Shown: positions 9,080 to 20,071 of the stretch, in pieces
Position numbering within the stretch: the first letter of the stretch is position 1
Layout: each line of letters starts with the position of its first letter
Origin: Pseudolabrys sp.
GTDB taxonomy: Bacteria > Pseudomonadota > Alphaproteobacteria > Rhizobiales > Xanthobacteraceae
Length of the DNA: 64,000 nt
Assembly (NCBI GenBank): GCA_017849615.1
Contig: JAFIGS010000003.1
Span: 186,001-250,000 of the forward strand
Reading direction: 5' to 3'
Program-made: the position numbers and the translations under genes
Notes under the pieces: model-generated
The model's input: only the letters and a program-made list of their open reading frames with translations
Databases searched by the model: none
What the model was told of the DNA's origin: nothing

Positions 9080-9168
9080 TCGTTTCCTCCATTTTGTATT
9101 TGGTTGGCGCGGAATTTAGGCCAGCGCTCCGGGATTGCCTAGGCCGAAAAGGCCGCCTCGCGGCGGGG

Positions 9169-9957
9169 TTACGGCCTGGCATCCCCGGTGTTGGGCCGCC
9201 AGACGAGCAGCCGCTTCTCGACCACCGTCACCAGCATGTCGATGACGATGACGAAGGCCGCCAGCACGAACATTCCCGCAAACACGCCGGCCACGTCGAA
9301 CACGCCCTCGGCCTGCTGGATCAGATAGCCGAGGCCGGCCGCCGCGCCGAGATACTCGCCCACGACCGCGCCCACAACGGCGAAGCCGACCGAGGTGTGC
9401 AGCGACGAGAACATCCAGGACAGTGCCGACGGCCAGTACACATGGCGCATCAACTGGCGCTCGTTCATGCCCAGCATGCGCGCATTGGCAAGCACGGTCG
9501 GCGAGACTTCCTTGATACCCTGATAGACGTTGAAGAAGACGATGAAAAAAACCAGCGTAACGCCGAGCGCCACCTTCGACCAGATACCGAGGCCCAGCCA
9601 CAGCGTGAAGATCGGCGCCAGCACGACGCGCGGCAGCGCATTCGCCATCTTCACATACGGGTCGAACACGGCGGCGGTGCGCGGCTGACGCGCGAACCAG
9701 AAGCCGACGACAATGCCGCCGATCGAGCCGATGATGAAGGCGAGCGTCGCCTCGACTAAAGTCACATAAAGATGCTTCCAGATCACGCCGGAGGCGAACC
9801 AGGCGACGATCTGCTTGGCGACGTCGAACGGGTTGGAAAAGAAGAACGGCGGCAGGATCATCCGCCCGAAGATCGGATAGGTCGTAAGGACGTGCCAGAG
9901 CAGCAGCGAGACAACGGCGACCAGAACCTGGAGGGTGACGAGCGTTATGCGGGACAT
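9169..9957 (-). CDS. NitT/TauT-type ABC transporter permease
   Basis: 262 residues, start MSRITLVTLQVLVAVVSLLLW. Six hydrophobic segments and the EAA loop (ANARMLGMNERQLMRHVYWPSA) place it in the binding-protein-dependent permease family of SsuC/TauC type. It forms the inner-membrane channel. Its ATG overlaps the stop codon of the ATPase gene by 1 bp (TAATG), so translation is coupled; the binding-protein gene begins 89 bp downstream. Confidence 0.93.
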   Translation of the reverse strand: MSRITLVTLQVLVAVVSLLLWHVLTTYPIFGRMILPPFFFSNPFDVAKQIVAWFASGVIWKHLYVTLVEATLAFIIGSIGGIVVGFWFARQPRTAAVFDPYVKMANALPRVVLAPIFTLWLGLGIWSKVALGVTLVFFIVFFNVYQGIKEVSPTVLANARMLGMNERQLMRHVYWPSALSWMFSSLHTSVGFAVVGAVVGEYLGAAAGLGYLIQQAEGVFDVAGVFAGMFVLAAFVIVIDMLVTVVEKRLLVWRPNTGDARP

Positions 9958-10790
9958 TACTTGCTCTCCGCCTGGGTATAGCCCTTCACGACTTCGTCCT
10001 TCAGCATCTGCCAGATCTCGCGGTGCAACTCGTGAAACGCCGGATCGAGCTTGACCTCGGAAATATCCCGCGGCCGAGGCAGCGTGACACGCCAGTCGCC
10101 GATGATGCGCGACGACGGCCCCGCCGACATGATGACGACGCGGTCGGACAGCGCGATCGCCTCTTCCAGATCGTGAGTGACGAACAGCACCGCCTTGCGA
10201 TCCGCGCTCCACAGATCGAGCAGCAAGTTGCCCATGATCTGCCGCGTCTGGGCATCGAGCGGACCGAACGGCTCGTCCATCAGCAGGATTTTCGGATCGC
10301 GAATGAGGACCTGGGCAAGGCCCACGCGTTTGCGCTGACCGCCCGAGAGCATGTGCGGATACCGATCGCCGAAGGCGCCAAGGCCGACCTTGCCGAGCCA
10401 CTCCCTGGCCCGCGCCCGCGCCTCGGCCTGCGCCACGCCGGCGACTTCCAGGCCGATGGCGACATTCTCCAGCGCGGTCTTCCAGGGGAACAACGAGTCG
10501 GCCTGAAACAGGTAGCCGGCCTGTCGGTTGAGATCGGCCAGCGGCGACCCGAAGATGTTGGCCGAGCCGGCGGCCGGCGCCAGCAGGCCGGCGGCGATGT
10601 TCAGCAGCGTGGATTTGCCGCAACCGGTCGGACCGACAATGGCGACGAATTCACCGTCAGCCACGGAGAGCGAGGCATTGTGAACAGCGCGAAACACGCC
10701 GCCATCGGCCAGGCGGAACGCCACATCCACATCGGTCAATGCGACCGCAGCTTCTCCCGCCGCCGCTGTCGTGCCCGTTGCCGCCGTCAT
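9957..10790 (-). CDS. NitT/TauT-type ABC transporter ATP-binding protein
   Basis: 277 residues from ATG 10788-10790 (MTAATGTTAAAGEAAV). Walker A GPTGCGKST, Q-loop YLFQADSLFPW, signature LSGGQRKRVGLAQVL, Walker B ILLMDEPFGPLD and the switch His (FVTHDLEEAI) are all intact, so it is an active ATPase of the SsuB/TauB/NrtD group. An in-frame ATG 13 codons upstream is a possible alternative start; the chosen one follows AGGGATTATC. First gene of the importer operon. Confidence 0.94.
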   Translation of the reverse strand: MTAATGTTAAAGEAAVALTDVDVAFRLADGGVFRAVHNASLSVADGEFVAIVGPTGCGKSTLLNIAAGLLAPAAGSANIFGSPLADLNRQAGYLFQADSLFPWKTALENVAIGLEVAGVAQAEARARAREWLGKVGLGAFGDRYPHMLSGGQRKRVGLAQVLIRDPKILLMDEPFGPLDAQTRQIMGNLLLDLWSADRKAVLFVTHDLEEAIALSDRVVIMSAGPSSRIIGDWRVTLPRPRDISEVKLDPAFHELHREIWQMLKDEVVKGYTQAESK

Positions 10791-10886
10791 TTCCCTGATA
10801 ATCCCTGCGTTTTTCAGTCCGGCGCGCAAACTAGCGGCTCACGCGCACAATGCAAACGGCACACAGAGGCGGCAGTTTGCCTTCTT

Positions 10887-11019
10887 GTCATGGCCGGGCA
10901 TAGCCCGTCCAAGACGGGCGTAACCGCCCTTATGTCCCCGCCATCCCGCTCGGGAACGCACGGCATGGCCCACTAAACGAGATGGCCGGGTCGCGGCGCT
11001 TGCGCGCCGGCCCGGCCAT
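10887..11019. repeat. Palindromic repeat region between ilvC and the ABC operon
   Basis: The 217-bp gap holds two copies of a GTCATGGCCGGGC-type sequence: one at 10887-10899 with a nearby GCCCGTC/GACGGGC hairpin, and one as an inverted repeat ATGGCCGGG / CCCGGCCAT (10982-10990, 11011-11019) with further pairing inside. The second lies about 30 bp past the ilvC stop and could end its transcript. Looks like a dispersed palindromic element family rather than a gene. Confidence 0.6.
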
Positions 11020-11047
11020 GACAATCTTTAGCTCTGTGCGACCAGGC

Positions 11048-12154
<1,107 letters not shown>

Positions 12155-12174
12155 TTAGCCGCTGGAATTGGGCC

Positions 12175-12768
12175 CTAAAGAACCATCGGCACGATGCTCG
12201 CCACGAGCAGCAGAGCCATGACGATATTGAAGGTTCGGGCGTGGCGCGGGTTGCTTAGGAGCCCCCGCAGCGCCACGCCGAAACCGGTCCAGGTCCCGAC
12301 GCTCGCCACTGTAAAGAGCGCATTCACCGCGAACACGACCGCAAAATCAGTCAGCCGGTGGTCCGGCCGGATGTAGATCGCGATCACCGCGATCGCGATC
12401 ATCACCGCCTTGGGGTTGACCCACTGAAAGGCCGCGGCCTGCCAGAACGTCAGCGGCGACGCCAACTGCCGCTCCTCGCCGGCCGGCCGCGCGTTCGCCA
12501 CTTTCCACGCCAGCCACAGCATGTAGGCGGCGCCAGCAACCTTGAGCAGTGTTTGCAGCGCCGGCGCCGCCGCAAATACGGCGCCGAGACCGACCGCACA
12601 GGCCGAGATCAGCACCAGGAACCCGACCGTAATTCCGGCCATATGCGGCAGCGTCCGGCTGAATCCGAAATTCACCCCGGAAGCGGTCACCATGATCGTA
12701 TTCGGACCCGGCGTGAATGCAGTCACCGCAGTGAACAGCAGCAGCGCCGAAAAAACATCGAGCGGCAT
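12175..12768 (-). CDS. LysE/RhtB family amino-acid exporter
   Basis: 197 residues with six hydrophobic segments. The N-terminus AVTAFTPGPNTIMVTASGVNFG is the family signature. Such proteins export amino acids or homoserine lactones. Its ATG directly follows the ilvN stop (TAAATG, no gap), so it is translated with the acetolactate synthase subunits and is probably subject to the same attenuator. That linkage suggests export of a branched-chain amino acid or intermediate, but this is inference. Confidence 0.88.
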   Translation of the reverse strand: MPLDVFSALLLFTAVTAFTPGPNTIMVTASGVNFGFSRTLPHMAGITVGFLVLISACAVGLGAVFAAAPALQTLLKVAGAAYMLWLAWKVANARPAGEERQLASPLTFWQAAAFQWVNPKAVMIAIAVIAIYIRPDHRLTDFAVVFAVNALFTVASVGTWTGFGVALRGLLSNPRHARTFNIVMALLLVASIVPMVL

Positions 12769-13323
12769 TTACATCGGGTCCGGCCCACGCGCGATCGCGG
12801 CGATGCCCGTGCGCGAGACTTCGACAAGACCGAGCGGCAGCATCAGCGCCACGAACTGCTCGATCTTGTCGCTCTTGCCTGTGATCTCGAAGACGAAGCT
12901 TTCGGTGGTGGCGTCGATGACACGGGCCCGGAAGGCATCGGCCAGACGCAGCGCCTCGACCCGCTCGTCGCCCTTGCCGCGCACCTTGACCATCGCCAAC
13001 TCTCGCTCGATCGCCTTGCCGGAAATCGTCATATCGACAACGCGATGCACCGGCACGAGACGGTCGAGCTGGTTCTTGATCTGCTCGATCACCATCGGCG
13101 TGCCGGTGGTGACAACGGTAATAAGCGACTGATGCTTCTGGTGCTCGGTCTCCGACACCGTGAGCGACTCGATATTGTAGCCGCGGCCGGAGAACAGGCC
13201 GATGACCCGGGCAAGGACGCCCGGCTCGTTATCGACCAGCACGGACAAAGTGTGGGTTTCCGGCTTCTGCACATTGGTCGCGGTCGGATAATGCGACGTC
13301 GACGACGGGACGTTGGCGTTCAC
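12769..13323 (-). CDS. ilvN: Acetolactate synthase small (regulatory) subunit
   Basis: 184 residues. The ACT domain (about residues 24-100) begins THTLSVLVDNEPGVLARVIGLFSGRGYNIESL, the classic IlvN/IlvH sequence that binds valine for feedback inhibition, followed by the conserved C-terminal domain. The start codon is GTG at 13321-13323 with AAGGA 8 nt upstream. It lies 128 bp after ilvB; a palindromic repeat fills most of that gap. It assembles with IlvB. Confidence 0.95.
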   Translation of the reverse strand: MNANVPSSTSHYPTATNVQKPETHTLSVLVDNEPGVLARVIGLFSGRGYNIESLTVSETEHQKHQSLITVVTTGTPMVIEQIKNQLDRLVPVHRVVDMTISGKAIERELAMVKVRGKGDERVEALRLADAFRARVIDATTESFVFEITGKSDKIEQFVALMLPLGLVEVSRTGIAAIARGPDPM

Positions 13324-13343
13324 GTGTTTGATCCTTTTGCTCC

Positions 13344-13449
13344 GTCATTCCGGGGCGCACCGAAGGTGCGAACCCGGAATCCAGCGGCAGTTTCTGAATT
13401 CGTTTCTGGATTCCGGGTTCGCGCGCCAACGCGCGCGCCCCGGAATGAC
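13344..13449. repeat. Nested palindromic element between ilvB and ilvN
   Basis: Outer arms GTCATTCCGGGGCGC / GCGCCCCGGAATGAC (13344-13358, 13435-13449) enclose inner arms GCGAACCCGGAATCCAG / CTGGATTCCGGGTTCGC (13368-13384, 13406-13422). The 106-bp element sits inside the ilvBN operon. A relative with the same outer arms lies inside uvrD at 58257-58372. No coding capacity is evident. Confidence 0.85.
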
Positions 13450-13451
13450 CA

Positions 13452-15245
13452 TTAAACCAGCATCTTGCCTTCCTCGGTGATGGCATCGTCGAGAGACACG
13501 CCGGAGTCACCGAGGATCATTTCGTTATGCGCCTTGCCCGACGGGATCATCGGGAAGCAGTTCTCCGCCTTGTCGACGACGCAGTCGAACAGCACCGGGC
13601 GGTCGATATCGATCATCTCCTTGATGGCGTGATCGAGATCGCCCGGCTTCTCGCAACGGATGCCGACCGCGTGCATTGCCTCGGCTAGCTTGACGAAGTC
13701 GGGCAGCGCCTCGGAATAGCTCTCCGAATAGCGGCTGCCGTGCAGCAGTTCCTGCCACTGCCGGACCATGCCCATATAGCTGTTGTTGAGGATGAATATC
13801 TTGATCGGCAGGCGGTACTGCACCGCCGTCGACAGTTCCTGCATCGTCATCTGCACCGATGCCTCGCCGGCGATGTCGATGACCAGCGATTTGGGATGCG
13901 CGAGCTGCACGCCGACCGACGCTGGCAGGCCGTAGCCCATGGTGCCGAGGCCGCCGGACGTCATCCAGCGGTTCGGCTCGTTGAAGTGATAGAACTGCGC
14001 CGCCCACATCTGATGCTGACCGACTTCGGTCGTGATGTAGGTGTCGCGATCCTTGGTCAGCTCGAACAGCCGCTGGATGGCGTATTGCGGCTTGATGACC
14101 TCGTTCGACGGCCGGTAGGAGAGCGACTTGCGGGCGCGCCACTTGTCGACCTGCTTCCACCAGTCGCCGATGGCCTTCTTGTCGGCCTGCTTCTTTTCGG
14201 ACTTCCACAGATGCAGCATGTCCTGAAGGACGTGCGCGCAATCGCCGATGATCGGGATATCGACATGGACGTTCTTGTTGATCGACGACGGATCGATGTC
14301 GATGTGGATCTTCTTCGAGTTCGGCGAGAAGGCATCGAGGCGGCCGGTGATGCGGTCGTCGAAGCGGGCGCCGACGCAGACCATGACGTCGCAATCATGC
14401 ATCGCCATGTTGGCTTCGAGCGTGCCGTGCATGCCGAGCATGCCGAGCCACTGCGGATCGGCCGCCGGATAGGCGCCGAGGCCCATCAGCGTCGATGTGA
14501 TCGGGAAACCGGTCGCCTGCACCAGTTCGCGCAGCAGCTTGCTGGCCTGCGGGCCGGAATTGATGACGCCGCCTCCGGTGTAGAAGATCGGTTTTTTGGC
14601 CCGCGCCATCAGTTCCACCGCCGCCTTGATCGGCGCCGGATCGGCCTTCAGCTTGGGGTGATAGCCGGTGTGGGGGAATTCCGTCGGCCGCGAGTACATG
14701 CCGGTGGCGAACTGGATGTCCTTCGGGATATCGACCACCACGGGGCCCGGGCGGCCGCTGGCGGCGATATGGAAGGCCTCGTGCAGGATGCGCGGCAGAT
14801 CCTCGATGCGCTTCACCAGATAATTGTGCTTGGTGCAGGGGCGCGTGATGCCGACCGTGTCGCATTCCTGGAAGGCATCGTTGCCGATCAAGTGGGTCGG
14901 CACCTGGCCGGTGATGCAGACCAACGGGATCGAGTCGCACAACGCGTCGGTGAGGCCGGTGACGGCGTTGGTCGCTCCCGGTCCGGAGGTCACCAGCACG
15001 CAGCCGACCTTGCCGGTCGAGCGCGCATAGCCCTCGGCGGCGTGAACCGCGCCCTGCTCGTGGCGGACGAGGATATGGCGCACGTCCTTCTGGGCGAACA
15101 GCGCGTCGTAAATCGGCAGCACCGCGCCGCCCGGATAGCCGAACAGGTGCTTCACGCCCTGATCGGCCATCGCCTGAATCACCATTTCGGCGCCGGTCAT
15201 CTGCCGGGGCTCGGTGGTGTCGTTCGTCGCCGTGTGTTTGGTCAT
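13452..15245 (-). CDS. ilvB: Acetolactate synthase large (catalytic) subunit
   Basis: 597 residues from the ATG at 15243-15245, which follows GGAAAAGGAAG. It catalyses the first shared step of valine/leucine/isoleucine synthesis using thiamine diphosphate. Three domains are visible: N-terminal TPP-binding (FGYPGGAVLPIYDAL, HEQGAVHAAEGYARSTGKVG with the catalytic Glu), a central FAD-type domain, and the C-terminal domain with GLGTMGYGLPASVGVQ and DIAGEASVQMTMQEL, in which the usual GDGS is GEAS. Transcription starts upstream of an Ile/Val/Leu leader peptide and a terminator, so expression is controlled by attenuation. Confidence 0.97.
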   Translation of the reverse strand: MTKHTATNDTTEPRQMTGAEMVIQAMADQGVKHLFGYPGGAVLPIYDALFAQKDVRHILVRHEQGAVHAAEGYARSTGKVGCVLVTSGPGATNAVTGLTDALCDSIPLVCITGQVPTHLIGNDAFQECDTVGITRPCTKHNYLVKRIEDLPRILHEAFHIAASGRPGPVVVDIPKDIQFATGMYSRPTEFPHTGYHPKLKADPAPIKAAVELMARAKKPIFYTGGGVINSGPQASKLLRELVQATGFPITSTLMGLGAYPAADPQWLGMLGMHGTLEANMAMHDCDVMVCVGARFDDRITGRLDAFSPNSKKIHIDIDPSSINKNVHVDIPIIGDCAHVLQDMLHLWKSEKKQADKKAIGDWWKQVDKWRARKSLSYRPSNEVIKPQYAIQRLFELTKDRDTYITTEVGQHQMWAAQFYHFNEPNRWMTSGGLGTMGYGLPASVGVQLAHPKSLVIDIAGEASVQMTMQELSTAVQYRLPIKIFILNNSYMGMVRQWQELLHGSRYSESYSEALPDFVKLAEAMHAVGIRCEKPGDLDHAIKEMIDIDRPVLFDCVVDKAENCFPMIPSGKAHNEMILGDSGVSLDDAITEEGKMLV

Positions 15246-15325
15246 GATCGGCTTCCTTTTCCGCTCGTCCTGCCGCTCTCGCCGTAGCTGCCGTTGCTGT
15301 CGCCGTAGCTGTCGTTGCTGCCAAT

Positions 15326-15347
15326 AAAAAAGGCCCGCTAAGGGGCC
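15326..15347 (-). terminator. ilvB attenuator (terminator of the leader)
   Basis: On the minus strand GGCCC-CTTAGC-GGGCC (15332-15347) is followed by six T (15326-15331). It lies between the leader-peptide stop (15380) and the ilvB start (15245), where premature termination would shut off ilvB, ilvN and lysE. Confidence 0.85.
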
Positions 15348-15353
15348 ACGTCC

Positions 15354-15396
15354 GGACACTCACCGAGGGTAGCGGTGGGCTACCCGGCCAGTGTCC
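15354..15396 (-). promoter_or_regulatory. ilvB leader pause/alternative hairpin
   Basis: Arms GGACACT (15354-15360) and AGTGTCC (15390-15396) enclose a second perfect stem GGGTAGC / GCTACCC (15367-15373, 15379-15385). The 5' RNA arm overlaps the last codons of the leader peptide, so a stalled ribosome would prevent this hairpin from forming and permit other pairings. This is the expected layout of a translation-coupled attenuator. Confidence 0.7.
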
Positions 15397-15430
15397 GAAC
15401 CTCGATTACGAGAATAATAATATTGCGCAT
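15380..15430 (-). CDS. ilvL: ilvB leader peptide (16 residues)
   Basis: ATG at 15428-15430, TAG at 15380-15382, encoding MRNIIILVIEVRTLAG. Eight of 16 residues are Ile, Val or Leu, the three end products of the pathway, with III-L-V-I in a row. It begins about 30 nt after the predicted -10 box and is followed by a pause hairpin and a U-tract terminator. It should sense the charging of branched-chain tRNAs. Too short for automatic gene callers. Confidence 0.85.
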   Translation of the reverse strand: MRNIIILVIEVRTLAG

Positions 15431-15461
15431 TGCTTGCGTCGTCCGAACTTTCGTTGCGCGC

Positions 15462-15490
15462 GTTATAGGGGCGGCTTTTTACCCGGTCAA
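15462..15490 (-). promoter_or_regulatory. ilvB promoter
   Basis: On the minus strand TTGACC (15485-15490) and TATAAC (15462-15467), each five of six matches to the housekeeping consensus, with exactly 17 bp between them. It lies just upstream of the leader peptide. Confidence 0.8.
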
Positions 15491-15567
15491 GCGCGAAAAC
15501 GAAGGGTAATACCCGTCCTGCAGGTCGGCAAGAGCCGCACCGCAGGGCTGCCGGGCGTCAAAAGCAC

Positions 15568-15590
15568 AAGGCCGGCACGAGGCCGGCCTT
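15568..15590 (-). terminator. Terminator of the first chemoreceptor gene
   Basis: Arms AAGGCCGGC / GCCGGCCTT (15568-15576, 15582-15590) with a 5-base loop, 22 bp past the chemoreceptor stop and followed by a T-rich stretch on the minus strand. Confidence 0.7.
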
Positions 15591-15612
15591 GTTGATCTCC
15601 CGGTCTCGGCCC

Positions 15613-17667
15613 TTAGGCCGCGCGCGCCCCTCGCGCCGGCTGGGCAGGAGCCGGAACCGACGAGGCCGGCGATGCGGAAGCTGCTGCCTTGCGGCTGCCC
15701 GCGCCCGCCATGGCTTCGCCCTCGACCTGGAAGAACGCGACCTGTTCGTTCATCGTCCGGGCTTGGCTTTCCAATGTCTGTGCCGTCGCAGCGTTTTCCT
15801 CGACCAGTGCCGAGTTGCGCTGCGTCAGCTCGTCCATCTGATCGAGCGTCCGTTTGATCTCCTCGATTCCAGTCGCCTGCTCCGAACTGGCATTGGCAAT
15901 CTCCGCCACCGCATTCGCCACCTGCCGGATCGACTCGACGATCTCGGTGAGCGCGCTACCCGCCTGATTGACGAGGCTGACGCCCTCCTTGACCTGCCCT
16001 GTCGAGTTGGTGATCAACCCGGCGATGTCCTTGGCCGCCTGCGAGGATCGCTGGGCCAGGCTGCGAACCTCGGACGCCACCACGGCAAAGCCACGGCCTG
16101 CTTCGCCGGCACGAGCTGCTTCCACCGCGGCGTTGAGCGCCAGCAGGTTGGTCTGACGCGCGATCTCATCGATCACGCTGATGATGTCCGCGATCTTGCG
16201 CGAGGACTCCTCGATCCGGGCCATCGCATCGACGGCGCGGCCGGCCACTTCTCCGCCCCGATCCGCCACTTCACTGGTCGCGCGGGCAGACCGGGTCGCC
16301 TCCTGCGCGTTCTCGGCATTGCGGCGCACCGTGTTGGCGATCTGCTCCATCGAAGCCGAGGTCTCCTCCAGGCTCGCGGCCTGCTCTTCGGTGCGCTGCG
16401 ACAGATCCGCCGTGCTCAGGGAAATCTCCGCCGAGGCGCTCGTGACCTCGTGCGAGGAATTTTTGATCTGGAAAATAGTGCTGCGCACCTGCTCGATCAT
16501 CGTGCTGGCGGCATTGACGATCTGGCCGACTTCATCCCGCGCTGCCATCCGCGGCAGAGTGACATTGAAGTCGCCTTCCGCGACCCGCATCATGCCGCCC
16601 TCGATCATGCGCAAAGGCCGCGTGACGCGGCGCGAAATCAGGAGCAGCGTCGTGGTCGAAAAGCCGAGGGCCGCGATCAACAGAGCGACCTCCATACCAA
16701 GCTTCCACTGGGCGGCCGTCCGCAGTTCGGCGGCATGTGCCTTGGTGCCGTCCAGCGCCGCGAGCGCGACATCCAGAACCGACTTCAGACGGATATTGGA
16801 ATGCTGGTTCCAGGCCGGCGGATCAACCCAGGCGAGATCGCCGGCGATGGCCTTCTTGAGCGAGGCCAGTCGCTCCGCCACAACGTCCGGCGCAAAGAAC
16901 TCTCGCCGCGCTGTCTCCATGGCCTCGTTGAAACGAGCCGGCAATGGCAATCCCGTCACCATGTCCTGGATGGCGGTCCACTGGGCATTCGTCTCGAGAA
17001 GATGCCCATTGTATTTGGTCAGCGCGTCCGGCGCCATTTTGAGGCCGAGCAGGCCGTTATAGAGAATGAGATTCGCATTGCCTGCGGAATTGCGGGCGGC
17101 CCATCCCAATTGCTTGATCTGCATCAGATGGCCGACATAGGAGTTGTCCAGCTTGACCAGATCGACGAGCCCTGCAGACACCTTCTCCACCGCGGCGATA
17201 AGCGCGCTGGAGGAGTCGAAAATCTCCTGATCGAGCCCGGCCTTGCGCGACCCCTTCGGCAGGGCGATCGCCGCCTCGGTCTCCTTGTGCAGGGCGACCT
17301 GCCTCTGCATGGCCTTCTCGAGCAAGGGGACGCCGGTTTCTTTCTGTCCAAGATCGTGCTTGTGCAGTACGGCAAGCGCCGAATTCAATGCCGTCATTTC
17401 GGCAACCCGTAAATCCCGCAACGTCGGATCCAACGGACCGGCTCGATCGGCCCTCAGATCACGGACTGACGACGAGCGGTCCGGACGCAGATTGTGCAGG
17501 GCATTAAACAGTCCGTCGGAAGCGTCGGCGACGTGCACCAGGCGCGTTGCCGTTTGCAATTCCCGCCATGACTGCCAGACGCCGAACGTCAAGACCACAA
17601 CGAGGGCCGCGGCGAGACCGCCCACGACGAACTTCAAAAGCGCATTCACCGACAAACGATTGAGCAT
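15613..17667 (-). CDS. Methyl-accepting chemotaxis protein
   Basis: 684 residues from ATG 17665-17667 ([17 protein letters not shown]); a TTG six codons earlier is possible. TM1 is at about residues 10-30, then a periplasmic helical sensor of some 300 residues, TM2 ([22 protein letters not shown]), a HAMP domain starting [20 protein letters not shown], and a cytoplasmic signalling coiled coil with the conserved hairpin tip [20 protein letters not shown]. The C-terminal tail is Ala/Pro-rich without a recognisable CheR-binding pentapeptide. It should relay a periplasmic stimulus to CheA/CheW. Followed by a terminator; a paralogue lies directly upstream. Confidence 0.93.
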   Translation of the reverse strand: MLNRLSVNALLKFVVGGLAAALVVVLTFGVWQSWRELQTATRLVHVADASDGLFNALHNLRPDRSSSVRDLRADRAGPLDPTLRDLRVAEMTALNSALAVLHKHDLGQKETGVPLLEKAMQRQVALHKETEAAIALPKGSRKAGLDQEIFDSSSALIAAVEKVSAGLVDLVKLDNSYVGHLMQIKQLGWAARNSAGNANLILYNGLLGLKMAPDALTKYNGHLLETNAQWTAIQDMVTGLPLPARFNEAMETARREFFAPDVVAERLASLKKAIAGDLAWVDPPAWNQHSNIRLKSVLDVALAALDGTKAHAAELRTAAQWKLGMEVALLIAALGFSTTTLLLISRRVTRPLRMIEGGMMRVAEGDFNVTLPRMAARDEVGQIVNAASTMIEQVRSTIFQIKNSSHEVTSASAEISLSTADLSQRTEEQAASLEETSASMEQIANTVRRNAENAQEATRSARATSEVADRGGEVAGRAVDAMARIEESSRKIADIISVIDEIARQTNLLALNAAVEAARAGEAGRGFAVVASEVRSLAQRSSQAAKDIAGLITNSTGQVKEGVSLVNQAGSALTEIVESIRQVANAVAEIANASSEQATGIEEIKRTLDQMDELTQRNSALVEENAATAQTLESQARTMNEQVAFFQVEGEAMAGAGSRKAAASASPASSVPAPAQPARGARAA

Positions 17668-17833
17668 TTTCCATCCCGCATTCAAGTCGACCGGACTTTG
17701 TGTCCAATCTCGCGGGAATACCTGAAAAGTTTATGAGCACCTTCGCCCGCAATCCTGGACTTTAGGTGCGAGCGTTTAATCAAATAGATTAAGGCAGCGC
17801 GGCGCCGAGGCACCGCGCCGTTGCGGACGCGGC

Positions 17834-19894
17834 TTATGCCGCCGCGTCAATCTTGCTCCGGACGGCCCGCTTTGCGACGGCCGGCGCAGCGGGACTCGCC
17901 GCCGGACGGCGGCCTTCCGACGCGCCGCCGGTTTCTTCGCCGAAGCGGAAGTAGCCGATCTGCCCATCCATCATGCGCGCCTGCTGCTCCAGCAGCTTGG
18001 CGGTCGCGGCGTTCTCTTCGACCAGCGCCGAATTCTGCTGGGTCGTGTTGTCCATCATGTTCATCGCCTTGTTGACCTCGTCGACGCCGCTGGACTGTTC
18101 GGCGCTGGCGCTTGCGATGTCGTTGATAAGGCTCGTCACCTTCTGGATCGAGTCGGTAATGCGGCCGAGCGCGGCGCCGGCCTGGTTGACCAGCTCGACG
18201 CCCTCCTGCACCTGCCCGCCCGATTTGGTGATCAGGGCCGTGATGTCCTTGGCGGCCTGCGAGGAGCGCTGCGCCAGGCTTCGCACTTCGGCGGCAACGA
18301 CGGCGAAGCCGCGTCCGGCCTCGCCCGCCCGCGCGGCTTCGACCGCCGCGTTGAGGGCGAGAAGGTTCGTCTGGCGCGCGATTTCGTCGATTACCACGAT
18401 GATTTCGGAAATGCTCTTGGACGACTCCTCGATGCGCGCCATGGCCTCGACCGCCTTGGCGACGACCTCACCGCTCTGATTGGCGACGTTGCGTGTGTCG
18501 TCCGCCGAACGGCTCGCCTCGCGGGCATTCTCGGCATTCTGCTTGATGATCGAGGAAATCTCCTCCATCGCGGCGGTGGTCTCTTCGAGGCTCGCGGCCT
18601 GCTCTTCGGTTCGCTGCGACAGATCGGTCGTGCTGGTCGAAATCTCGATCGAGGCGTTGGTGACCTCGCTGGCGGCCGTTTTGATCTGCAGCAGCGCGGC
18701 GCGCACCTTGTCGGCCATGCCGTTGACCGCGACGGCGATCTGGCCGATTTCGTCCGGCCGGTCGCGATACGGCACATCGACGGCGAAGTTGCCCTCCGCG
18801 ATCTGGCCAAGCGGCTTGGTCAGCATGCGCAGCGGCCGCGCCACCGTAATGACGCTGAAGGCAATGGCGCCGAAGAAAATCGCGACGCAGGCGAGCAGCA
18901 AACCTGCATTGAGCGCGAGATTCCACAGGCCGCTCGATTGCAGATCGGCGGTGTAGCCCTCGCTCGCCTTGCCGGCGCCGTTCATCACGTCGAGAATGGT
19001 GGCGAGCAGCGGCGTCGTGGCATCGACCCACTGATCGTTGGTCACCGGGTATTTTCCGCCCGCGGCGGAGACCTTGCGGATCTCGTCGGCCATCGGCTCG
19101 AATTTGCCGAAGTAGCCGTCGGTCGCCGCCTTAACGCCGGCGGCGATGGCCGCGTGCTCGCCGTCGATGAGCGAGGCCTGCAACAGCCGCCACAGCAGAG
19201 CGACTTGGTTGCGGATCACCTGGATGCGCTCAAGATTGGCGGCCGGAATGGCGGCGCCCGACGAAATCGACTGCGCCAATGTGGAGCGCTCGCTGCCGCC
19301 GATGTCGCGCATGTTCCAGGCATAGATGCGGATGTTCGCCAGACGCGCCAGTTCGGGGTCCATGGCGCTGGTGCTGCTCAGCACGCGATTCCACAGTTTC
19401 TGCGCCGTGCCGACGAAAGCCGACAGGGTGGGAACGGTGTTCTTGACGGTGTCCTCGTCGCGCTGCGCCTTCGGCTTCCTGATCTCGTCGTCGGCCTTGC
19501 GGCGATACTGCTCGGCCTTGGCGCGCGCGTCGTTGAATTCCTTGATCAGCTCCTGCTTGCGCGGGAAGTCTTCCGTCAGCAACGCGTTGAACGCCGCGTC
19601 GATCTTCGACTTGGCGCCGCTGCGCTGGTCGGCGATATCCTTGAGGAGCGAGGCGCCGGCGGGTTCGACGGCCTGAAGGGCGCTGCTGACGTAAGCGCGC
19701 TCGATCAGGATGTCATAGACGCCAAGTATGAGCGCGTTGGCGGCGGTGTTCTGCCGGTCCGCCTTCTGCGCCTTGCTGTAAAGCTCGTAAGACCGCCAGG
19801 TCTCCGTTGAAAGCGCCCAGATCGCGATCGGCACGACTAAAGCGAATGTAACTGCAATGCGGGTCGAGATGCTCTTGAACGAGAAAATCGCCAT
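17834..19894 (-). CDS. Methyl-accepting chemotaxis protein
   Basis: 686 residues from ATG 19892-19894 ([20 protein letters not shown]), preceded by GGAG at 9 nt. Same architecture as its neighbour: TM1 near residues 12-30, a long helical periplasmic sensor (about 290 residues, unrelated in detail to the neighbour), TM2 ([19 protein letters not shown]), HAMP ([18 protein letters not shown]), and a signalling domain with the [20 protein letters not shown] tip nearly identical to the other receptor. The near-identity of the tips beside divergent sensors points to an old tandem duplication with sensor divergence. Ligand unknown. Confidence 0.93.
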   Translation of the reverse strand: MAIFSFKSISTRIAVTFALVVPIAIWALSTETWRSYELYSKAQKADRQNTAANALILGVYDILIERAYVSSALQAVEPAGASLLKDIADQRSGAKSKIDAAFNALLTEDFPRKQELIKEFNDARAKAEQYRRKADDEIRKPKAQRDEDTVKNTVPTLSAFVGTAQKLWNRVLSSTSAMDPELARLANIRIYAWNMRDIGGSERSTLAQSISSGAAIPAANLERIQVIRNQVALLWRLLQASLIDGEHAAIAAGVKAATDGYFGKFEPMADEIRKVSAAGGKYPVTNDQWVDATTPLLATILDVMNGAGKASEGYTADLQSSGLWNLALNAGLLLACVAIFFGAIAFSVITVARPLRMLTKPLGQIAEGNFAVDVPYRDRPDEIGQIAVAVNGMADKVRAALLQIKTAASEVTNASIEISTSTTDLSQRTEEQAASLEETTAAMEEISSIIKQNAENAREASRSADDTRNVANQSGEVVAKAVEAMARIEESSKSISEIIVVIDEIARQTNLLALNAAVEAARAGEAGRGFAVVAAEVRSLAQRSSQAAKDITALITKSGGQVQEGVELVNQAGAALGRITDSIQKVTSLINDIASASAEQSSGVDEVNKAMNMMDNTTQQNSALVEENAATAKLLEQQARMMDGQIGYFRFGEETGGASEGRRPAASPAAPAVAKRAVRSKIDAAA

Positions 19895-20071
19895 GATTTC
19901 AAAACTCCAGCCCAAGCGAAATTAACGCCCGCTTTCTGCGGTATTTAATTCACTTTGTCGGTTGTGCATTAAGGAGGTCTAAACCGGGCCCGAATTGCAC
20001 AGGGTCCTGCCTGGATTATTTGATAAACTGGATTATGTTTTTAACGATGAGTACCGCAAGGGTCCGAAACG

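Noticed and set aside
10880-11025. Possible insertion-sequence ends near ilvC
   Set aside because: Only short palindromes are present; there is no transposase frame and no matching terminal repeats with target duplication.
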